Shown piece by piece: positions 1 to 7,614 of a stretch of DNA of 64,000 bases. Within the stretch, counting starts at the first letter, position 1; each line of letters opens with the position of its first letter. Origin of the DNA: Trichomonas vaginalis G3. Lineage: Eukaryota > Parabasalia > Trichomonadida > Trichomonadidae. The stretch covers positions 12,781,962-12,845,961 of the forward strand of contig NC_067208.1 of assembly GCF_026262505.1 (NCBI RefSeq), in the 5' to 3' direction. The position numbers and the translations under genes are program-made. The notes below the pieces were generated by a model, which saw nothing but the letters and a program-made list of their open reading frames with translations, made no database searches and was not told where the DNA came from.

Positions 1-28
1 CATAAAGATGAACTGAAAGGAGAGAAGG

Positions 29-2683
29 GTGACACCGGACCTCAAGGACGACCACAAGGAATACAAGGAATACAAGGAACAAGGAATACAAGGACCTCAA
101 GGTGAAAACGGTTTGGATGGTGAAGATGGAAAGGATGGAAAAACTGCTAAATCATGGATATGGAACCTTATAAATACTGGTTTAACAGCTGCTTCATATG
201 GAGTTCTTCAATACCAAATCGGAAAGATATGGGCAGTACTTGGTGAAGAAGTTTTAGATGACGTTAAAAATGCTTTGAACTTCATTTCAAATGGTTCGGA
301 TACTATTAAAACTTTATCTGGTTGGATGCAAGAAACAAGGAGTCAAATAGATACTGTAAGACGTATAGCAAACAATGCACGTACGGGATTGGATACTTTA
401 CGAGAAGCACAAAATACACTAAAGGAAGCAAATGATATTCTTGGCTCAGTATCAGACATGCATGAAGATTGGCTTAAAGGTATTGACAAATCTTTAAAAA
501 ATCACAGTCAGTCTATTGCTGACTACAAGAAAAGTATAGATTTTTTACATAGTGCTATGGACGTACATGATGGAAGCATAAGGAACTTACTTAATGCTAA
601 CAATAACTTACCAGGAACTATTAAAGCATTTATAAAGTCCTTTGTAAAGCCTGGTGCTCTAACATTTAGGTCTTTGAGAGCAAGAGCATTGAAGTCAAGA
701 GATGCAGAAACTCCAACAGAACCTACAGAAGGAACTGAAACAACAGAAACTCCAGAAGAACAACCAAAACCAACAGCTAATGAAATATTGTTCGAATATT
801 TTCCAAGGTACTCTGTTCTCATTGCATACATTCAAGAAATACTTAAGAAAGCAGACTTGACTTTAGGAGATGATGAAAGTTCTGTATATCTTTCGTTCCA
901 GTTTCAAATAGCAGAACTTTTGAGACAGATATGCTTAATGTATGACAACATCTCTGATTTCACAAGATATGATGACGACCATGACCCCGAACACGGTGAA
1001 GAAGAAGTTTTACAAACATCCATTAAGACAGGAAAGGTTTTAACTCAAAGTCTCATTATTGACACCAAAGATGGCGAAGTGGATGTTCTTCAAGAGCTGA
1101 AGAAAAATACTTCTTCGGGAGGTGGTGGTAGGCATGAACTTGAAATAAATGAGATAGAAGAGAAATTAGCCGAAAAAGCAGATAAAAACCATGTTCATTA
1201 TATATGTTCAGATGAACAGATTATAACGGACTACCATGGATATTTAACACAGGATGAAGAAGTGAAGACGAAAGATGTTAATGAAAGAAGATATAAATTC
1301 ATTCGTGCTAAAGGTTATGACATACGCTGTACTGTACAGTATGACACAGGTAAAGCACCAGAAGTATTTGGTTATAACGATGAAATTTATGCTTCATACT
1401 TCTTTGTTAACGGTGTATTAGTTGAACCAAGATTTACATTGAGAGTTAAGGCAAAAATAACTTTTGAAGATGCTATTAAAAGTAAAGCTGACAAAGTTGA
1501 ACTTGAAGCAATGAACAAAGTTTTGAAATCTCATAAACACAACATCTCCGATATAAATGAACTTCAAGCTACATTAGACAGTAAAGCCGACAAGAACCAT
1601 ACACATAAATCCTTCACTACTGTTAGAGCAGACGACATAATATTGAACTATGATTTGGGTTCAAGTGCACCTTTAGAGAATCCGAGTACAAGCGTAAAAG
1701 ATACTCTTAACAATTTAGATAACAGTTGCAGGAATATCGAAGGTCATGTCAGAAACTTTGAAGCATATGAACTACCAGCAATGTTAGATAAAAAAGCCGA
1801 CAAGAACCATACACATAAATCCTTCACTACTGTTAGAGCAGACGACATAATATTGAACTATGATTTGGGTTCAAGTGCACCTTTAGAGAATCCGAGTACA
1901 AGCGTAAAAGATACTCTTAACAATTTAGATAACAGTTGCAGGAATATCGAAGGTCATGTCAGAAACTTTGAAGCATATGAACTACCAGCAATGTTAGATA
2001 AAAAAGCCGACAAGAACCATACACATAAATCCTTCACTACTGTTAGAGCAGACGACATAATATTGAACTATGATTTGGGTTCAAGTGCACCTTTAGAGAA
2101 TCCGAGTACAAGCGTAAAAGATACTCTTAACAATTTAGATAACAGTTGCAGGAATATCGAAGGTCATGCCAGAAACTTTGAAGCATATGAACTACCAGCA
2201 ATGTTAGATAAGAAAGCAGACAAAACAGAGCTTCAAACATTAAAGATTGAAATACTTCAAACATTATATCCTATAGGCTCTATTTATACGTCAATGAATT
2301 CAACAAATCCAGCAAGTGTTTTAGGTTTTGGTACGTGGAAGCAGATTGTAGATAAATTCTTATACTGTGCTAGATATTCAAAGACGGCAGGAGGTTCGAA
2401 GAAAATTAAAGAAGCAAACCTTCCACCACACACTCATACAGGAACTACAAACTTTTCTGGCGACCATATCCACTCATTAAGAGACCACCCATTATACAAC
2501 TCAGAGTATGAAGCTGGCAATGACGTTTTATCTCCATCTTATAACAATGCAGCAAAAAAGACTTTTCGACAAACTGAACCGGGAGGAAATCATTCACACA
2601 CTTTCACAACAAATCCAACAGGCTCGGGTGAAGATTATATGCCACCATTTATGACTGTATTCGCATGGTACCGCGTTCAATGA
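29..2683 (+). CDS. Collagen-like / phage tail-fibre-like protein (Maverick A)
   Basis: Long fibrous protein of about 880 residues. The first 40 residues are collagen-like G-x-y repeats, which continue to the window edge, so the true start may lie outside. Then follow a heptad-rich segment (about 60-200), a Thr/Glu/Pro-rich stretch (about 230-255), and four tail-fibre-type linker motifs of the form KADKNHTHK, three of them inside identical 70-residue repeats. The C-terminus (about 755-884) resembles the phage tail-collar/short-fibre tip: YPIGSIY, GFGTWKQI, then HTHTG, HIHSL, NHSHTF and PPFMTVFAWYR. In phages such tips bind receptors, with paired histidines often holding metal. A role in attachment of a virion or in cell-surface binding is inference. 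It lies 40 bases upstream of the integrase on the same strand. Confidence 0.75.
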   Translation: MTPDLKDDHKEYKEYKEQGIQGPQGENGLDGEDGKDGKTAKSWIWNLINTGLTAASYGVLQYQIGKIWAVLGEEVLDDVKNALNFISNGSDTIKTLSGWMQETRSQIDTVRRIANNARTGLDTLREAQNTLKEANDILGSVSDMHEDWLKGIDKSLKNHSQSIADYKKSIDFLHSAMDVHDGSIRNLLNANNNLPGTIKAFIKSFVKPGALTFRSLRARALKSRDAETPTEPTEGTETTETPEEQPKPTANEILFEYFPRYSVLIAYIQEILKKADLTLGDDESSVYLSFQFQIAELLRQICLMYDNISDFTRYDDDHDPEHGEEEVLQTSIKTGKVLTQSLIIDTKDGEVDVLQELKKNTSSGGGGRHELEINEIEEKLAEKADKNHVHYICSDEQIITDYHGYLTQDEEVKTKDVNERRYKFIRAKGYDIRCTVQYDTGKAPEVFGYNDEIYASYFFVNGVLVEPRFTLRVKAKITFEDAIKSKADKVELEAMNKVLKSHKHNISDINELQATLDSKADKNHTHKSFTTVRADDIILNYDLGSSAPLENPSTSVKDTLNNLDNSCRNIEGHVRNFEAYELPAMLDKKADKNHTHKSFTTVRADDIILNYDLGSSAPLENPSTSVKDTLNNLDNSCRNIEGHVRNFEAYELPAMLDKKADKNHTHKSFTTVRADDIILNYDLGSSAPLENPSTSVKDTLNNLDNSCRNIEGHARNFEAYELPAMLDKKADKTELQTLKIEILQTLYPIGSIYTSMNSTNPASVLGFGTWKQIVDKFLYCARYSKTAGGSKKIKEANLPPHTHTGTTNFSGDHIHSLRDHPLYNSEYEAGNDVLSPSYNNAAKKTFRQTEPGGNHSHTFTTNPTGSGEDYMPPFMTVFAWYRVQ
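1583..2212 (+). repeat. Three 210-bp in-frame tandem repeats in the fibre gene
   Basis: Three consecutive 210-bp units (70 codons each) begin at 1583, 1793 and 2003. By eye they differ at only one base (a T/C change in the third unit), so the duplication is very recent or kept uniform by gene conversion. Each unit carries one KADKNHTHK linker and so adds one shaft segment to the predicted fibre. Confidence 0.95.
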
Positions 2684-2688
2684 ACGCG
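2672..2688. repeat. GC-rich mini-hairpin over the fibre stop codon
   Basis: CGCGTTC-aat-GAACGCG forms a 7-bp stem with a 3-base loop that contains the start of the stop codon of the fibre gene. It fits the short-stem, three-base-loop style of the paired mini-hairpins elsewhere in the window, but stands alone. Confidence 0.6.
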
Positions 2689-2723
2689 CTTGAGCCTAGA
2701 ATAAAATCTTTAACTTTACATAA

Positions 2724-3809
2724 ATGAGCTTGAAAGAAGTATTCGAACAACATCCATGGAGGTCATTTAAGAAGTTCAATGAAGCTGCAAAGAGTTGGGG
2801 ATTTACTAACAGAGCTGAAGTGAAAAGGTTCTTTGACAAAAATGTTGTACATCAAACAAAAATAAACCCTTACGACTACTTTTTACCAATTTACTCCAAC
2901 ACTCCTGACGCATACCAATTTGACACTCTCATTCAAAGCAGAAAAGGAGGACATAAACCATTCCTCATCTTCATTAATGTTAACACTCGTAAAGCATATG
3001 CATATACAATGAAAAATAAAGGAACTCGTGAAGTGTTAAGAGTTTTACAAAAGTTTGTAGCAGAACATAGCCCAAGTACTTTAACATCAGACCAAGACAG
3101 TGCATACCTCAGCAATGAAATCACAGATTTTCTCATTAAGCATAACATAACTCACTACACTACTGAAGACCATAACCATAACATACTCGGCATCATAAAC
3201 CGCTTCATAAGGACTCTCAGAGATTTAAACCAAGAGCGAGACTTTACCGAAGAAACAATGAAACATTTTCTCGAAGTATATAATTCCTCAACACATTCTA
3301 CAACAGGACATACACCAAATTCAATGACACAACAACAAGAAGAAAAGTATATACAAAAGAAACGAAGCCAAACACAAAATATCAGAAATTCAACACAATT
3401 TACCCTCATTCCTGGTACAAAAGTTCGTGTAGTTCTTGACGACAAACCGTTGACAAAGAAACGTTTAAGGTTAAGTAGAAACTATTATATCGTAGACTCT
3501 ACGCAAGGTAATGGATATCTTATAAAAGCTGCTGACGACTCTATTGCACTTTATCCTCGACATAAATTAGTCGAAAGTAGTAATGGCAAACTTGCTGAAA
3601 CCATTGACGAAGCAAAGCGAGGAGTGGTTATTGAAATACTTGGCTATAACATAAACGATGACACTTATAAAGTAAGATATGAAGGAGGTGTTGAAGATGT
3701 TATACCATCTAAGAACTTGAGAGAGTCAAAGCCAACACATCTGGGACCATTAGAGCGGGAGTACTGGAAAGACAAAAATATGCCAGAAAGAATAAGAAAA
3801 TTCTTCTAA
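2724..3809 (+). CDS. Maverick integrase (retrovirus-type DDE)
   Basis: 361-residue protein of the Maverick c-integrase type, expected to join the element's ends to target DNA. The catalytic core spans about residues 55-190: the first Asp is in YQFDTLIQS, the second in TLTSDQDSAYLS, and the Glu/His-rich region near TTEDHNHNILGIINRF lies in the third-motif area, ending in an RFIRTLRDLN helix as in Polinton integrases. After the core there is a basic segment (about 210-235) and an SH3/chromo-like C-terminal domain (about 235-350, VRVVLDD, YYIVDS, YPRHKLV, YKVRYEGG). The assignment rests on motif order and on the PolB/capsid neighbourhood. The ATG follows a T-rich leader with the spacing used by other genes here. 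The reading frame looks whole. Confidence 0.8.
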   Translation: MSLKEVFEQHPWRSFKKFNEAAKSWGFTNRAEVKRFFDKNVVHQTKINPYDYFLPIYSNTPDAYQFDTLIQSRKGGHKPFLIFINVNTRKAYAYTMKNKGTREVLRVLQKFVAEHSPSTLTSDQDSAYLSNEITDFLIKHNITHYTTEDHNHNILGIINRFIRTLRDLNQERDFTEETMKHFLEVYNSSTHSTTGHTPNSMTQQQEEKYIQKKRSQTQNIRNSTQFTLIPGTKVRVVLDDKPLTKKRLRLSRNYYIVDSTQGNGYLIKAADDSIALYPRHKLVESSNGKLAETIDEAKRGVVIEILGYNINDDTYKVRYEGGVEDVIPSKNLRESKPTHLGPLEREYWKDKNMPERIRKFF

Positions 3810-3849
3810 ACTTTTTCATTAGATGTAAATCAGACAAAAATAATGTTTA

Positions 3850-3897
3850 GGTGAAGAGGTGAGATTTCACCTCTTTTTTCACATGTTTTTTCACCCT
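3850..3897. terminator. GGTGA/TCACC palindrome after integrase stop
   Basis: Imperfect palindrome, AGAGGTGA with TCACCTCT around a 4-base loop (3855-3874), followed by a T-run and further TCACC motifs. The same module recurs at 15141, 38007, 51882, 60880, 62665 and 62922, always just past a stop codon. A 3'-end or insulating role is inference. Confidence 0.5.
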
Positions 3898-3924
3898 CGT
3901 GAATTTTCATGAATTTCCTTAAGA

Positions 3925-3987
3925 TAGAAAAAATAAAGTTAGTTTTATTTTTATTTATTTTTTTTTATTTTGTATGTAAGAACAGAA
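3925..3987 (+). promoter_or_regulatory. T-rich leader shared by KilA-N and MSV199 genes
   Basis: The block AAATAAAGTTAGTTTTATTT, followed by TTATTT runs and TTTTGTATGTAAGAACAG, lies directly before the KilA-N ATG. Nearly the same block precedes the genes starting at 5656, 61828 (complement) and 63943 (complement). Conservation before different genes, and across two elements, marks it as a promoter/leader rather than coding sequence. It argues that translation starts at the ATG at 3988 and not further upstream. Confidence 0.65.
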
Positions 3988-4650
3988 ATGTCAGTCGAAG
4001 CAAAAACATTCACGAACAAATCTAATGGCGAAACATTCACAAAAGGCACTTATAACGGTATTGAAGTCTTACGTAGAGACAAGGATGGTTACATTAATGC
4101 AACAAAGATGGCAAGAGAAGCAGGAAAGTTAAACCATTTAAACAGATTTCTCAATAGTACTAAAATGCAGGAAATTCTTGAGTTTTGGTTGAAAGAATAC
4201 GGTGGAGCCAAAAGTGGCTCAACCTCAAAACAAGCATTTTATGAGCTTGCTAAGGGCGTTATAAATGAATTCAAAGGTATTTACATACATCCTGACCTCG
4301 TTCATTTTGTTGCTGAATGGTGCTCTGTAAAGTATGCATTTTATGTCAAAGATATTATGGACTCCATAGACAAGAAAGTTCATGAGAAATTAGATGAAGA
4401 AGAACTCGAAGATACAGTAGAGAATGCTAAACCTTTGTTTGAAGAAGTTAGAAAAATGTGTGAAAAACAATTAGAACATGAACGTGAGATATGTTATGGT
4501 TATAGAGATTCTCAATACGAACTAGACCAATGGGAACAAGAAGATTTAAAGAGAGAATTTAGAGAATATGAACTCGCTAAGATAGCATTAGAAACTGCAG
4601 AAAAGAAGTTAAAAGTTTGGAGTCGTTTTGTACAAAAATATTGTGAGTAA
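3988..4650 (+). CDS. KilA-N domain protein
   Basis: 221-residue protein with an N-terminal KilA-N DNA-binding domain (about residues 10-125): GTYNGIEVLRRDKDGYINAT, KLNHLNRFLNSTKMQEIL, then the typical GIYIHPDLVHFVAEW and KYAFYVKDIMDSI. The C-terminal part (about 125-221) is charged and probably coiled-coil. KilA-N proteins are common in large DNA viruses and phages and usually bind DNA. A regulatory role for the element is inferred. The ATG at 3988 is chosen because the upstream bases belong to the shared leader. No counterpart is seen in the visible part of Maverick D. Confidence 0.82.
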   Translation: MSVEAKTFTNKSNGETFTKGTYNGIEVLRRDKDGYINATKMAREAGKLNHLNRFLNSTKMQEILEFWLKEYGGAKSGSTSKQAFYELAKGVINEFKGIYIHPDLVHFVAEWCSVKYAFYVKDIMDSIDKKVHEKLDEEELEDTVENAKPLFEEVRKMCEKQLEHEREICYGYRDSQYELDQWEQEDLKREFREYELAKIALETAEKKLKVWSRFVQKYCE

Positions 4651-4659
4651 ATGAACTCA

Positions 4660-4909
4660 TTATTTTTGCTGAATTCGTGAGATTCTGAGTAAAATGGCAT
4701 ATGGCATGTGTCAAACCGTTGAGTTTTCACAAAATTCCAAAAATAACGTTTACCATGTAAAACGGTTATAAATAATGAGGGTAGAATTCGTGGTAGAAAT
4801 TAGGTTAGATATACCCATCTACCCTAAAAATTATTTTTGCTGAATTCAGCACAAAATTCTGAGTAAAATGACATATGGCACGTGTCAAACCGTTGAGTTT
4901 TCACAAATT
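4660..4909 (+). repeat. Direct repeat pair (about 75 bp) downstream of KilA-N gene
   Basis: Two copies (4660-4735 and 4831-4909) begin TTATTTTTGCTGAATTC and end GTTGAGTTTTCACAAA, with a few differences. They bracket an AGGGTAGA/TCTACCCT inverted repeat. No function is apparent. Confidence 0.75.
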
Positions 4910-5057
4910 TTAAAAATTGCTGCGGAAAGTTCGTCAAAAAAGTGAAGGTTCCCGACGGTTTCAAACCGCCATACTTTACATGAAGATAGTTTACAATGTC
5001 AACTAAATATCATGTACGATAGAAACGGTTATGTAAAGTTTACATTTTGTAAAGTTT

Positions 5058-5296
5058 TGTCCTGATTCAAGACAAGTCTTGTATTTTTTCAGAACAAGTC
5101 TTGTATTTTTTCAAGACAAATCTTGTCCTGATTCAGAACAAGACTTGCACTTTTTAGTCTGTTTTTCTTGTAAAGTTCTCAAATTTGAGAACAATTGTCC
5201 TGATTCAAGACAAGTCTTGTATTTTTTCAGAACAAGTCTTGTATTTTTTCAAGACAAATCTTGTCCTGATTCAAGACAAGTCTTGCACTTTTTCAG
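5058..5296 (+). repeat. Two copies of a CAAGAC/GTCTTG palindrome block
   Basis: Two roughly 100-bp blocks (5058-5157 and 5196-5296) are built from CAAGACaaGTCTTG palindromes and TATTTTTTCAGAACAAG spacers. The style resembles the low-complexity repeat block at 50707-51085 beside another element, though the sequence differs. Confidence 0.75.
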
Positions 5297-5594
5297 GAAA
5301 TCCTATCGTCCAACTTTACAAATGTCACTTTTCCAGCATGATTGCATTTTGGTCGGGGACAACTTTCTCTCAACTTTGCCACTTTTTCTATCGTCGTGTT
5401 TTGTCACTTTTCCCTCAGGGTGTGTGTCAGAAAATATCCAAAATCTTTATAGCCTCGTATCTCCTTCAATTCTTGACGGTTTGACATGTATGACACACCA
5501 TTCAATTCAGAATTATGTGCTGAATCTTATGACCTTCATTTGTTCGTGACTTCTTTTCACATATGTAACCATGAATTTTTAACATTTCTTTATC

Positions 5595-5655
5595 ACAGAA
5601 AAATAAAGTTAGTTTTATTTTTATTTATTTTTTTATTTTGTATGTAAAGACAGAT
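5595..5655 (+). promoter_or_regulatory. T-rich leader before MSV199 gene
   Basis: Near-identical to the leader at 3925-3987, ending TTTTGTATGTAAAGACAGAT directly before the ATG at 5656. The reverse-strand copy in Maverick D (61829-61895) precedes the orthologous gene. Confidence 0.65.
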
Positions 5656-6483
5656 ATGTCAACAACAGAGAACACAACAACTGCTATCGTTCATGAAGCC
5701 ATTAATGAAGAATATGAATACATACAGTATAACAAACAGTTACGTCTCATTCGTTCGGTCAAAGATGACATGTACCAAATGCAAAGTATAATGAATGCTC
5801 TTTGTTCTACAAAGCAAGCATATCATTGGTTTGAAAACCAACAGACAAAAGAACTTTTAGAAGAATTTCCTCATATGATTGCTTCCCTCGGAAAACCGGG
5901 GGAAGAGATTCCGTATGAAAATCGCAAGAATTTGGCTCCTGGTTTGAAAGGTTATTATGTTCATAGACTTTTAGTAAACGCTGTAGCAATGTGGGCTTCA
6001 CCTCGTTATGCTTGTTATATTTTCATGATGTTAGATGAACTATATAAAGCAGAACGTGAAGATATGGAAATGAAACTTCATGCAAAAGATGAAGTCATTG
6101 AATCCAAAGACAAAAGCATACAGAAAAGAATACCACGTTCAGTACCAAAAGGAAAGGAAAAGAGTTATAAGTATATGATATATACTGAAGAGTTGGAGAA
6201 AGAAGAAGACAGTGACATGGTTATGTTGCATTTAGTCAGAAGAAACAACAAAAGCTTTTATGACCTTGCTAAGATTTACAAATCTGACAGAAACTGGTTC
6301 TATCGTGAAAACTTACCGATTTCAATGACACCGAATGAAGATGTTAAACAGATAGTTCAAGACACACTTCCTCAAACACACTATGACATCAAAGGTTGCA
6401 CAATACTTACATTCAAAGAAGACTTAACATTACTGAAGGAAAAAATAACAGAATATTTCGATAACTTCAAAGAGGAAGAATGA
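5656..6483 (+). CDS. MSV199 / DUF3627-like viral protein (Maverick A)
   Basis: 275-residue protein. The middle carries an MSV199-type signature (GLKGYYVHRLLVNAVAMWAS, then a YACYIFMMLDELY helix), related to the end of the KilA-N fold and found in entomopox-, irido- and ascovirus proteins. A basic linker (KRIPRSVPKGKEK) follows, then a C-terminal part (about 165-275, YKYMIYTEELEKE, FYDLAKIYKSDRNWFYRENLP) that resembles the domain usually fused to MSV199. A nucleic-acid-binding regulator is the likeliest role, by inference. The ortholog at 60968-61828 differs mainly in the variable segment around residues 45-90. The shared upstream leader fixes the start. Confidence 0.72.
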   Translation: MSTTENTTTAIVHEAINEEYEYIQYNKQLRLIRSVKDDMYQMQSIMNALCSTKQAYHWFENQQTKELLEEFPHMIASLGKPGEEIPYENRKNLAPGLKGYYVHRLLVNAVAMWASPRYACYIFMMLDELYKAEREDMEMKLHAKDEVIESKDKSIQKRIPRSVPKGKEKSYKYMIYTEELEKEEDSDMVMLHLVRRNNKSFYDLAKIYKSDRNWFYRENLPISMTPNEDVKQIVQDTLPQTHYDIKGCTILTFKEDLTLLKEKITEYFDNFKEEE

Positions 6484-6553
6484 AAAAAAATCTCGTCGGG
6501 TGCCACGTTAGAACCATAGTGGAGAAAACCATGATAAAAACAAAACGCTCCAT

Positions 6554-6592
6554 GTCGATCATAATCGACGAAGTGCAAATCTTCACTTCGTC
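6554..6592. repeat. Two abutting hairpins between convergent genes
   Basis: GTCGATcataATCGAC (6554-6569) overlaps the start of GACGAAGTG...CACTTCGTC (6567-6592). The pair lies between the convergent stops of the MSV199 gene and the 157-residue gene. Maverick D has the GGTGA palindrome module there instead. Confidence 0.6.
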
Positions 6593-6665
6593 AAGTTTAT
6601 TTTGTTTTTACCATTTAAGTGTTGTAAAATGTCGATATGAAGAATGAAAAAAAATATATTTTTGC

Positions 6666-7139
6666 TTAAATGACGTCAGGGTCAATTTCTTCAACCATTT
6701 CACTTCCTTCGTCAATGTCAATAGAAGCTTCTTCAACCTTTGGTAAGAATTTCTGTATAACATCTTTGTTCGTTATTGTCTTCAGAGATGAAGGATAATA
6801 TTTCACATTTGTTTCACCCTTCTTATATTCTTTCTGTTCGGAAAGATTCATAGCAATACTGAAGAAGTCAATGTTAGAGTTCTTTATGACAGTATAATGA
6901 GTATCTTTGACATTCACGAAGAAACCCTTTTGTTTCAAAACTACTGCTAACTCTTGTGAAGTATAACGTTTGCGGTCAATGACGATAGCTAATGGTCTGA
7001 CATACTGACCGAACTTAGATTCTTTCACAAACTTCTTGTTAAAGATAACATTGACGTTTGAAGCACCATTGAACTCATTCTTGATGGCATTAGCGAGAGC
7101 ATTGTATGAAAAGAACTTGCAATCTTGCATGTGTTTCAT
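6666..7139 (-). CDS. Conserved Maverick protein, 157 residues, function unknown
   Basis: Not recognised. A basic N-terminal half (NVIFNKKFVKESKFGQYVRP, VIDRKRYTSQELAVVLKQKG) reads like a small alpha/beta domain, and the C-terminus is acidic (VEEASIDIDEGSEMVEEIDP). The copy in Maverick D (60390-60863) is nearly identical and is also divergent from the polymerase gene, so the pair probably shares a control region in the AT-rich gap at 7140-7230. Conservation in both copies and the fixed place beside PolB suggest a replication-linked role, as inference only. Confidence 0.65.
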   Translation of the reverse strand: MKHMQDCKFFSYNALANAIKNEFNGASNVNVIFNKKFVKESKFGQYVRPLAIVIDRKRYTSQELAVVLKQKGFFVNVKDTHYTVIKNSNIDFFSIAMNLSEQKEYKKGETNVKYYPSSLKTITNKDVIQKFLPKVEEASIDIDEGSEMVEEIDPDVI

Positions 7140-7397
7140 TATAATAAAAATATTAAATTATTTTGAAAAATAACTTAAAAAAATCTAAGCTAATTTTTTC
7201 AAAAAAATATTTTTTTATTTCCTACTAAAGATGTATCGGAAGTTGTCTAAGTTAGAACACTCGGAAATAAAACAACTTCTTACAGAAGCTAACATAGATG
7301 TTGCAAAACATTACGCAACAAACAAAAAAGCACTCGCTGACATCCTCAATGACTACAATGTTGAAATAACTTATGATAGAATTCATGAGTTCATAAA

Positions 7398-7423
7398 GCC
7401 GCAACGCGGCGAGGACGAAGTCC
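7398..7423. repeat. Paired GC-rich mini-hairpins inside PolB coding DNA
   Basis: GCCGCaacGCGGC, a 2-base spacer (ga), then GGACgaaGTCC: two short stems with 3-base loops, in AT-rich surroundings and inside the reading frame. The same pair occurs in the D copy at 59713-59738. The layout matches the pairs at 42811, 43323, 54571, 62715 and 63887. Confidence 0.75.
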
Positions 7424-7470
7424 ATGCAAGAGCATTTCCTTTAAATGACGTTGCTATTGACTTATATCAT

Positions 7471-7614
7471 AGACGTTCAGTACCTCATGAAGTAAGAAGA
7501 GAAATGTTTGACATAACAAATGCAAACGTTGGTCATACTCGTAAAGCTCTTTCGCATGATGTTCGTCAAGAGATGTTTGACATAACAAATGCAAACGTTG
7601 GTGAAACAAGAAGA
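7471..7614 (+). repeat. 69-bp in-frame tandem repeats in PolB N-terminal region
   Basis: Two adjacent 23-codon units containing REMFDITNANVG, with a third degenerate start after them (QRREMF). Maverick D has three full units in the equivalent place (about 59460-59665). Unit number therefore varies between otherwise near-identical copies. Confidence 0.85.

Larger units (their letters stand above)
4651..5594. other. Non-coding spacer with several repeat families
   Basis: I see no gene. The spacer holds a direct repeat of about 75 bp (4660-4735 and 4831-4909), an inverted repeat AGGGTAGA/TCTACCCT (4778-4825), a short hairpin CGGTTTcAAACCG near 4958, and two long copies of a palindromic motif block (5058-5157 and 5196-5296). 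The long reading frames across 5079-5549 follow the repeats and are not supported as genes. Confidence 0.6.

Noticed and set aside
5079-5549. 156-codon open frame after the KilA-N gene
   Set aside because: It follows the palindromic repeat blocks, has Cys/Phe-rich low-complexity content and no promoter-like leader.
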